From the NCBI GenBank assembly GCA_003557445.1, contig PWOK01000065.1, positions 1 to 7,218 on the forward strand: a stretch of DNA of 7,218 nucleotides, written 5' to 3'. Each line of letters begins with the position of its first letter. The first letter of the stretch is position 1. The translations under genes and the position numbers were made by a program. The notes beneath the pieces are model-generated. The model ran no database searches. It was not told where the DNA came from and saw only the letters and a program-made list of their open reading frames with translations. Origin of the DNA: Halanaerobiaceae bacterium (GTDB lineage: Bacteria > Bacillota_F > Halanaerobiia > Halanaerobiales > CSSED10-376). Positions 1 through 6,506 of the stretch are shown here, piece after piece.

Positions 1-1564
1 CTCCCCCCCAGTGTAAAGGATATCTCTGACTTCCTGCCCAGGCACTTCTACCCCAGATTATAGAATCACCGGTAACTTCTTTAGTAATTTCTGAAACAGC
101 TTTATTATATCTTAAGGGAAATAAGTTATGTTCATAAAAACCACTTTTTCCAGAATGATATTGACCATTAAATGGTGCTGCTTCTCCAAAATCTGCTTTT
201 ATAACATCTACACCCTGTTCCAGTAGGCCAGCCAGTAATCCCTGATACCATTTTACAGCCTCAGGATTACTAAAATCAATAATTGCATCCTCAGTAGGCA
301 AATTGCCTTCAGCATCATATATTACATATCCTTTATCAACTGCCTCCTGGTAAAGATCATTGGCAGGAGTAAAATAGGGTAACTGCCACAGGCTAATATG
401 AAACCCTTTTTCTTTTAAATCTTTTATCATTTTAACAGGATCATCAAATCTGTTTTCAGAAAACTTATAATCACAGCGCCAGTCATTTTCAAACCAGCCT
501 GTATCTATATGAATCACATCACAGGGGATTTTGTTTTTTCTTAATTTGTCAGCTACTTTTCTTACTTCTTTTTCCGACTTATAAGTTATTCTACTCATCC
601 AGAGTCCAAATGACCATAAAGGTGGTACTGTACTTCTACCGGTCACTTCAGTATAGGCAGTTACTATTTCTTTTGGTTTACCAAGGAAAACAAATAAATC
701 CAGGTAATCATCACCAACAAATATTTTATTACTGGCATCAAATGATTGACCAATATCAAGTGTAACAGGTGCTTAAGTATGTATAAACATCCCATAACCT
801 TTATTACTCATAAAGAAAGGGACAGGTTTATACATTTCAGGAGTCTGAGCACCATGAGCATCAGAAGTCCACAGATTAAGTTTCTGCCCTCTTTTATTCA
901 ATCTGGTAAAGGATTCACCACATCCATATATTTTTTCATCAGGCTGCAAAGAAAAACTGGCAGCTATATGTCTTTTCATATCCTCAGACTTTCTCACAAA
1001 TGAAAAAGGCATCGGGTTACTGTTATTTAAAGTATAATTATCTCCATTATTTACAGTCTCAGTCAGTAAATTACCTTTATTATCCCTGATTTCAATATTA
1101 AAGGGATTATTCCTTATTGTTATTGAACCATAATCACTTTTATATGTAACTGAGTCCTTTTTTTCTTCTGTTTTAATCCAGGTATTATCTTCTTCTAAAT
1201 CACCTGTAATCATTAAAGAGTCTTTTTCTTTTATATTTTTTTCCGGTCTGGTTGTTAATCTGAGTCTGATTGTTTGAGGACCTACAAATGAAAGAGAAAA
1301 GGGTAAGACAAAATCTTTGGAATAACCAATTGGAAGTGGAAACTCCCAGTAATCTTCATCTTCCATATCTTTAAAAGGCATAATTATTTGATTAAAAGCC
1401 ATTCTTGTTTTTCTTCTATGCCTTTTCCATTCTATTTTTCCTTTCTTTTTATCAGAATTATATTCTTTAATTTTTTCAGCAATAAAATATCTATTTTCCT
1501 GTTTTATGAATTCTTCACTTACATCATATGCTTTGTTTAATACTGGAAAATTTACATTACTCAT
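1..1564 (-). pseudogene. GH31 alpha-xylosidase-like gene, interrupted by in-frame TAA, 3' end beyond window
   Basis: Glycoside hydrolase family 31, closest in motifs to cytoplasmic alpha-xylosidases (YicI type), which release alpha-xylose from oligosaccharides. No signal peptide is seen. The N-terminal beta-sandwich domain (about residues 1-260) runs into a TAA at 775-773 (codon 264 from the start at 1564). The same frame then stays open to the window edge and encodes the (beta/alpha)8 barrel: DTGWFENDW, ISLWQLPYFTP, then KADFGEAAP with the catalytic nucleophile Asp (codon 193-191, about residue 458). The last residues are RSAWAGSQRYPLHWGG; the expected acid/base Asp begins with the final base of the window. 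Related enzymes read HTSAPVT or similar where this gene reads HT-stop-APVT, so a Ser codon TCA changed to TAA explains the break. No frameshift or second stop was seen. The upstream ATG at 1579 lies on the ribosome binding site, so 1564 is preferred. The gene has its own promoter. It could be a true pseudogene, a phase-variable or recent mutant, or a sequencing error. Confidence 0.88.
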
Positions 1565-1570
1565 ATTGGT

Positions 1571-1577
1571 TCCTCCC
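1571..1577 (-). promoter_or_regulatory. Ribosome binding site deciding the GH31 start
   Basis: The minus strand reads GGGAGGA here, 6 bases before the ATG at 1564-1562. A longer reading from the ATG at 1579-1577 would put the ribosome binding site inside codons 1-3 and leave that ATG preceded only by an A-run. The protein therefore most likely begins MSNVNFPVLNKAYD. Confidence 0.8.
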
Positions 1578-1596
1578 ATTTTTTTTTAATAATTAA

Positions 1597-1625
1597 ATTA
1601 TATAGTATATATACTTATATTACAA
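1597..1625 (-). promoter_or_regulatory. Sigma-A type promoter of the GH31 gene
   Basis: On the minus strand a -35 box TTGTAA (1625-1620, 4 of 6 consensus bases) is separated by exactly 17 bases from a perfect -10 box TATAAT (1602-1597). Transcription would start near 1590, giving a leader of about 26 bases before the ATG at 1564. The spacer contains a 12-base perfect palindrome, AGTATATATACT (1604-1615), which could be an operator or just AT-rich sequence. The -35 box touches the 3' arm of the upstream hairpin, so termination of the preceding gene and initiation of this one are packed back to back. Confidence 0.7.
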
Positions 1626-1664
1626 TAAACAAACAGAGAGAATTTATACTCCCTGTTTGTTTAT
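1625..1664 (-). terminator. Hairpin terminator after the CBM6 protein gene
   Basis: A 12-bp perfect inverted repeat (ATAAACAAACAG at 1625-1636 with its complement at 1653-1664) continues inward for 4 more pairs around an 8-base loop (1641-1648). On the minus-strand transcript the fourth pair outward from the loop is G-U, so all 16 positions pair; on the plus strand that position is an A-C mismatch. This favours function in minus-strand RNA. It starts 15 bases after the stop codon of the upstream gene, and its 3' arm and following bases are U-rich though not a clean U-run. It is low in GC for a terminator, so an operator role for the GH31 promoter is an alternative. Confidence 0.62.
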
Positions 1665-1679
1665 ATGTCTTAATATTAT

Positions 1680-4600
1680 TTACCTGGATTTTGTTATTCT
1701 AATATAATTCAAATCAAAACCACCTGTTTCAGTTACAAATTTCATGATCTGTTTTCCTTTATTAAGTTGTCTTTTTTCAATAGTTATTTCCTGCCATTCT
1801 TCACTACCGCCAGTATAAGGAACTACTATTTTTCCAGTTAAATCTTTATCATCAACATAAATATTAAAGCTACCACCAGCAACTGGAGAAGCTATTCTGA
1901 CATTAATATTATATAATCCATCTTTTTCAACATCTATTGTATATTTAAACCATTCACCATCAGCCAGCCTGGCAACCTTATAATCACTCATAAAATCATC
2001 TGTAGGTTTAATAATAACTTCTTCATCACGGAAAAATCCCTTGAATTCCTGTGCAACAGGTTCAGGACGGAAATGACCAACTTGTTGACCTCCTCCATCA
2101 AATAATTCAGCATCTATTTCTCCAGGTATCTGAAAAGGATCTCCTGTATAAGGTCCTTCTGGAACTTCTATAGATATTTTAAAAGGTCCTGATAAATAAC
2201 TAATTCCTTTATTATCTATTGCTCTTGCTTCAATTAGATAATTACCAGGAGCAACATTCTGCCAGTTTTTTTTCCAGATATTACCATCATTTTCAGCTTC
2301 ACCAATATAATTATTATTGACATAAAACTCTACTTTTTTTATAAAACTACAGGTGACTTTTGCTTTAATATTAATTGAATTCCATGGTTCCAGTTTTTCT
2401 TCTGTCTCAGGGTAAATAATTTTTACAGGAGAAGCCAATTTCTCTCTTGTTAATCTTACCTTTTCAGGAGAAATTCTTTTAACAGACTCCCAGCCTTCAA
2501 TACTAAAAAGACCAATAAATTCATGCCCTCCTGTCATATATATTTCATCATCTACAGTCTGTATAATTGTTGGATGAAAATGTTCGTCAGTAAAAGTAAT
2601 ATCTTTAATAATAGTTCCACGTTTTTCTTCCTGTAAATTAATACGACCGGCAATTCGACTGTCACTGGCAAGTTCACTTAAAAACAATCCATCTGTGGTC
2701 ATCAAATAAACAGAACCTTTTTCTCCCGATACTGTAAAAACTTCTTTAGCTTCACCAGTTTCAGGGTTTAATACAGGTCCCATAAATCGAGTGGGCTGAG
2801 TCATCTCACCTTTTTTTCGGGGACGATATTCAAGTCCATAGGCATAATAATACCATATATTATTCTTTTCATTGAATCCTGAAATATATCCGCCTCGACT
2901 TTCAGCTATCCTTTGTATAAACCAGCCAGAATCAGATAATAAGGGATCATCACCTCTTACTGAATCTATATTCATTATTTTATATGGTTCTACCGGTAAC
3001 TTTTCTTCAAAACCTGAAACATCATATACAGGAACTCCTTCTTCTGTAAATTTCGGTGCAGGTAAATAACCACCAAGACCAACTACAGCTGCAAGATCAT
3101 CATGGAAATGTACCCGTGTAATTGGTAAGCGTTTAGCTCTTTCACGCTCTATTAATTTTATTTCATCTTCTCTAATATGTCTGTCAAAATTTATATCAGA
3201 CCATACAATTATATGTGAACTTCTATCAATATCCTGTAAATGTTTTTCATAAATTTCATCATAATCCTTAACCCATTGTCCCCAGGCCTGTGACTCCATA
3301 ACAAAAGATTCAGCAGAAGTCACAATTGCTACCGGCCAGACTAATCCATCTTCATCTTCCATAAATATTGTATTACCACTGTTTAATCTACTTCCAGCAT
3401 TAAAATGATTTGTCATATATTTATTATCATTAAGATATATGGCATATTCAGGTGGATCTCCACGATACCTGTCTTTATCCATGGGATAATACTTCTTTTC
3501 ACGGGGAACTTTATTCATCTCCGGCCAGGTGGTAACATGAATCCGATCCATATCACCACCATAAAAAGCTGGAGATGTTCGTATATATATATTATCCAGT
3601 TTTGATTCACCTGTTTTCCAATCAAGTTCAAACCCCATTCCTGTTGTAGTCAATTCCATACTATTACTATAATAAAGTCTGTTTTTATCTAAAGGGTCAA
3701 TCATTCCACCACTACCATACTGTGGACCTCCATATATTGCTCTGATAAATTCTCCTGTTTCTGCATCCCAGAGGCTTATCCTTTTAGGAGTCTGGTCATG
3801 TTCAGTTACCCACAAAACTCCCTTTTTATCTATAGCTACACCCATAGGTCTGTTCATCTGCAATTCATTGTACTCACCTATTTGTGCTCCCCCTGGTTCT
3901 CCAATGGAACGAATATATTTACCTTCATGATCAAATACTTTAACCTGGTGGCTTAAACCATGATCAGATACAAATAACGTTTCTTTCTCAGACATATAAA
4001 TACGGTGTGGTTGTTCCAGTTCTTCTTCTATAAAAACTTTTTCATTACTAAGAACCCCTGTTTTTAAATCAATCTTATATTGCATAATTTTTCCTTCTCT
4101 AAGACCAAGTAGTAGTTTCTCTTCATTGACAAATGTGACACCCAGTGGTTCTTCAATATTTATTCGATTTATTTCCTCTCTATCCTTAAGATCGATTACA
4201 ATTATCTTTCCTTTAGCCCCATGTGTAAGAACTGCAATACCATTATAAACAGCAAAACCAATATCATTCCATTCATCCATAGTTGCCCAGCCATCTTCAA
4301 GATGAATTCTAAATATTTCATTCATTCCCCCAAAACCAGACAAACCATATATCTTTACACCTGCAGAACGTACAGCTGCTGTATAGGCCATAAAATGATC
4401 TATAGCATCAGATCCTATATCTACAGTAAGATCTCTGCCTCCATCCCAGTCATGATCTGTTCCATATATTTTATTACCCTCAAGATCAGTCCAGATTACA
4501 GCATAACCTCTTTCAGCTACTGCACAACTGATTATCATTTGTGGTTCTTCACTTCTTCTATTTCCTTCGCCTGAAGGTAGATAAGCTATACCTGCAGGAG

Positions 4601-5012
4601 CTGTATGATCTCCCATCCAGCCTCCAGTTCTATCTCTGGTTACCCAGGGAGGATCTCCAGGACTGTATACTGAAAATTCATATCTCATATCAATACCTTG
4701 GTGAACAAGTCCCCTTAAAATATACTCTCCCGCAGAAGCAGGTTCCTGGTGAATTATATAATTAGAATCAATTTTTACTTCTTCATATCCATCCCAGTAA
4801 ACAGTGTGTTCTCCTGCTTCAAAATATTCTTCACTAATAAAATTTCTCACCCTTCTACCATTTGTATCTTCAACTACAAGTGTAACATAGCCACTTTCCT
4901 CCAGATTAAATGTAAATGGCACTCCTTCATTATCAGCATAAATCACAGGATTGATTAAAAACATACAAAAAAACATTAAAAATAAATATAAAATAATATG
5001 GTGATGTTTCAT
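1680..5012 (-). CDS. Secreted FlgD-Ig / beta-propeller / Ig / CBM6 protein
   Basis: A complete protein of 1110 residues, probably exported. It begins with a Sec signal peptide (basic MKHHH start, hydrophobic residues 6-20, likely cleavage after IYA at 26; the Cys at 16 is not in a lipobox). Residues about 31-115 resemble FlgD-type Ig domains (GYVTLVVEDTNGRRVR, then AGEHTVYWDG). Residues about 120-855 look like a beta-propeller with NHL-like stretches, for example RPMGVAIDKKGVLWVTEHD near 388-405. Residues about 862-950 are a bacterial Ig-like domain (KKVEFYVNNNYIGEAENDG, then GNYLIEARAIDNKG). Residues about 961-1110 match carbohydrate-binding module family 6: GEIDAELFDGGGQQVG, ADGEWFKYTIDV, TGGSEEWQEIT and the ending GGFDLNYIRI. 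The signal peptide and CBM6 imply binding to an extracellular polysaccharide. The propeller may be a lyase or hydrolase or only a binding scaffold, and no catalytic motif is recognised. The ribosome binding site AAGGGAG lies 7 bases before the ATG. A hairpin follows the stop. Confidence 0.88.
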   Translation of the reverse strand: MKHHHIILYLFLMFFCMFLINPVIYADNEGVPFTFNLEESGYVTLVVEDTNGRRVRNFISEEYFEAGEHTVYWDGYEEVKIDSNYIIHQEPASAGEYILRGLVHQGIDMRYEFSVYSPGDPPWVTRDRTGGWMGDHTAPAGIAYLPSGEGNRRSEEPQMIISCAVAERGYAVIWTDLEGNKIYGTDHDWDGGRDLTVDIGSDAIDHFMAYTAAVRSAGVKIYGLSGFGGMNEIFRIHLEDGWATMDEWNDIGFAVYNGIAVLTHGAKGKIIVIDLKDREEINRINIEEPLGVTFVNEEKLLLGLREGKIMQYKIDLKTGVLSNEKVFIEEELEQPHRIYMSEKETLFVSDHGLSHQVKVFDHEGKYIRSIGEPGGAQIGEYNELQMNRPMGVAIDKKGVLWVTEHDQTPKRISLWDAETGEFIRAIYGGPQYGSGGMIDPLDKNRLYYSNSMELTTTGMGFELDWKTGESKLDNIYIRTSPAFYGGDMDRIHVTTWPEMNKVPREKKYYPMDKDRYRGDPPEYAIYLNDNKYMTNHFNAGSRLNSGNTIFMEDEDGLVWPVAIVTSAESFVMESQAWGQWVKDYDEIYEKHLQDIDRSSHIIVWSDINFDRHIREDEIKLIERERAKRLPITRVHFHDDLAAVVGLGGYLPAPKFTEEGVPVYDVSGFEEKLPVEPYKIMNIDSVRGDDPLLSDSGWFIQRIAESRGGYISGFNEKNNIWYYYAYGLEYRPRKKGEMTQPTRFMGPVLNPETGEAKEVFTVSGEKGSVYLMTTDGLFLSELASDSRIAGRINLQEEKRGTIIKDITFTDEHFHPTIIQTVDDEIYMTGGHEFIGLFSIEGWESVKRISPEKVRLTREKLASPVKIIYPETEEKLEPWNSINIKAKVTCSFIKKVEFYVNNNYIGEAENDGNIWKKNWQNVAPGNYLIEARAIDNKGISYLSGPFKISIEVPEGPYTGDPFQIPGEIDAELFDGGGQQVGHFRPEPVAQEFKGFFRDEEVIIKPTDDFMSDYKVARLADGEWFKYTIDVEKDGLYNINVRIASPVAGGSFNIYVDDKDLTGKIVVPYTGGSEEWQEITIEKRQLNKGKQIMKFVTETGGFDLNYIRITKSR

Positions 5013-5062
5013 TTACTCTCTCCCTTCTTTTATGCTTGTTTATTTATAATTAAATATTTATT

Positions 5063-5128
5063 TCATAATTTTAATTTTAAAACATCAACCAGCTTTTTAA
5101 TGGTATTCCAAAATTGTTCTGTAGCAAA
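5063..5128 (-). pseudogene. Remnant of a nucleoside hydrolase gene 3' end
   Basis: Between the DUF1593 gene and the secreted protein gene, the minus strand carries a decayed second copy of the end of the nucleoside hydrolase-like gene. Positions 5125-5078 match 6560-6513 at 41 of 48 bases by direct comparison. Translated, it reads ATEQFWNTIKKLVDVL against ATEHFWNTMKKLADKL in the intact gene, 12 of 16 identical, and continues to a TGA at 5065-5063. An in-frame TGA at 5134-5132 lies just upstream, and no start codon or ribosome binding site precedes it, so it is not expressed as a protein. Most differences are third-base or conservative, which suggests the copy diverged while coding and was truncated later. 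The body of that gene is absent; the DUF1593 gene occupies the place where it would be expected. Confidence 0.75.
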
Positions 5129-5138
5129 ATTTCAGATT

Positions 5139-6398
5139 TTATTCAACATAAAAAATTAAACGCTGATAGGAAGTTAAAGGTGGTTCTCCTGTATCTTCAA
5201 CTTCCAGGATTACATGTATTTCTTTACCTGATTCTTCAGGTACCACAAATGATGCCTGTGGACTATCTGTATTGTTTATATCTATCCTGGTACTTGCAGT
5301 GTCAGCATCATAATATTGCCACCATTTGAAATTTAATTCATCTCCATCTGGATCATATGATTTTGTTGCATCAAGAATTATTTCTTCCCCGGGAGATACT
5401 TTTCTATCAACCTCTCCTTTTACAATAACTTCAGGATGATGATTTGCTTCTTCATACTCTTTTACACACCAATCCAGTCGAGCAGCCCAGTCATTCTGTA
5501 CAGCAGGCATCCAGCGCCACATCGGTTTTTTTTCATCTTCATCATCACAGGCTGGATTCCATTGATTTGCTCCAATGCTTTTATGACGTCCACCCCAGCC
5601 ACCATATGACGGATTTTCATGACTTCGCAGACCATTTGGTATAACCCACAAAAAGGAAGGTGTATCTCCTTCACTTACATACAGTCCTCTTTTCATGGAA
5701 AAATATTTTTCGCCCAGTGGACCATGATTTGTTGTGATATTTTCTGTCATCCATTTTTCACCCAATAAGTCTTCATATGGCTGGTCACTTCTTGGCCGAT
5801 AATTCCAGGTACCATTGAACTGATTATCCCAGATATTTTGAGCCTGAGGGATATTATCTCTTAACCACTGTCCACCACCATTTCCTATTTCCTGATACCA
5901 GATAAAATACATACGTACTTTTTTAACAGCTTTCTCAAAATTAGCTGCTGAATAATAATTTTTAATCTTCCAGAAAACTTGAGCTACCATGGTTCCTCCA
6001 CCCCACATGGAAATATAAACAGGACGAGGATCATTATCAAGCAATTTTTCAATAATCAATTCTGAACCTTTTGTATCCCGGTAAGGTGGTGAGTCAGCAT
6101 ATATCGGGGCACGATCAACCATTCCCTGCCAGGTTATACTATGCAATTTCTCAGGGGAAGGATAATCCTGATCATTTTTTAATAAATTATCATATACTTT
6201 TCCGTATGTATCTATCATTTCATGAATCCAAATTTCTCCATGCCCATCTTTTTGATACCTGGAGTTAACAGAAATAATTCCTTGATTATCAAATTCATTT
6301 ACATAGCTTAAAAAACGAACCATGGAACACTTATCATCAATTTCACTATCTGTAGTAATAATTAATCTTGGTTTTTCTTTACTGCTTTCTTTACTCAT
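5139..6398 (-). CDS. DUF1593 / Sde182-type nucleoside hydrolase-like protein
   Basis: A complete protein of 419 residues matching the family named after the Saccharophagus cellulose-binding protein Sde182. The N-terminal domain (about 9-305) has the nucleoside hydrolase fold signature: RLIITTDSEIDDKCSMVRFL at 11-30 keeps the Asp-x3-Asp-Asp calcium-binding pattern (D17, D21, D22), but has Thr where classical nucleoside hydrolases have the first Asp. Further family motifs are SMWGGGTMVAQVFWKIKN (near 129-146), SHENPSYGGWGGRHKS (near 258-273) and NDWAARLDWC (near 305-314). The C-terminal Ig-like domain (about 322-419) includes DPDGDELNFKWWQYYD. Unlike many relatives it has no signal peptide, so it should be cytoplasmic. 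Its ATG is preceded by AAAGGA at a 9-base gap. It lies 108 bases after the nucleoside hydrolase-like gene with no clear terminator or promoter between them, so co-transcription is likely. The substrate is unknown; binding or hydrolysis of a glycan-derived N- or O-riboside or glycoside is only an inference. Confidence 0.85.
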   Translation of the reverse strand: MSKESSKEKPRLIITTDSEIDDKCSMVRFLSYVNEFDNQGIISVNSRYQKDGHGEIWIHEMIDTYGKVYDNLLKNDQDYPSPEKLHSITWQGMVDRAPIYADSPPYRDTKGSELIIEKLLDNDPRPVYISMWGGGTMVAQVFWKIKNYYSAANFEKAVKKVRMYFIWYQEIGNGGGQWLRDNIPQAQNIWDNQFNGTWNYRPRSDQPYEDLLGEKWMTENITTNHGPLGEKYFSMKRGLYVSEGDTPSFLWVIPNGLRSHENPSYGGWGGRHKSIGANQWNPACDDEDEKKPMWRWMPAVQNDWAARLDWCVKEYEEANHHPEVIVKGEVDRKVSPGEEIILDATKSYDPDGDELNFKWWQYYDADTASTRIDINNTDSPQASFVVPEESGKEIHVILEVEDTGEPPLTSYQRLIFYVE

Positions 6399-6506
6399 TT
6401 AAACTCATCCTTTCTAAATAATTTCTACTTTAGTTTTTTAAATTAGTGTTTAACTATCTTAATTAACCAACTCTTATCACACTCACCTCACCTAAACCCA
6501 AATTAA
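6399..6506 (-). other. Short intergenic spacer, no clear signal
   Basis: These 108 bases hold the ribosome binding site of the DUF1593 gene (AAAGGA at 6413-6408) and otherwise AT-rich sequence with a purine-rich stretch (GGTGAGGTGAG on the minus strand near 6481-6492). No hairpin followed by a U-run and no promoter with acceptable boxes and spacing were found, which favours read-through from the gene at 6507. Confidence 0.45.

Noticed and set aside
773..775. TAA as a reassigned sense codon
   Set aside because: TAA is the normal stop of the secreted protein, DUF1593 and nucleoside hydrolase-like genes in this same window, so genome-wide reassignment does not fit.
746..1003. Plus-strand 85-codon open frame
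   Set aside because: It lies antisense to the GH31 coding sequence, crosses the broken codon, and has no ribosome binding site or recognisable domain; it is a shadow of the real gene.
1577..1579. ATG at 1579 as the GH31 start
   Set aside because: The ribosome binding site GGGAGGA directly follows this ATG and is well placed for the ATG at 1564 instead.
1625..1664. A canonical XylR operator
   Set aside because: Known XylR operators have GTTTGTT followed closely by AACAAAC; here the half-sites are in reverse order and 16 bases apart, so the canonical site is absent.
4221..4958. Several overlapping plus-strand open frames
   Set aside because: They are antisense to the well supported secreted protein gene, rich in Ile, Ser, Tyr and Cys as expected for reverse reading of AT-rich coding DNA, and overlap one another.
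5013..5090. Possible promoter for the secreted protein gene
   Set aside because: TATAAA-like and TTGATG words occur, but no pair has both acceptable boxes and 16-18 base spacing; in sequence this AT-rich such words are expected by chance. A promoter may exist but cannot be supported.
5462..5674. Minus-strand 70-codon frame within the DUF1593 gene
   Set aside because: It is an alternate frame of the same strand; the DUF1593 frame covers this stretch with conserved family motifs.
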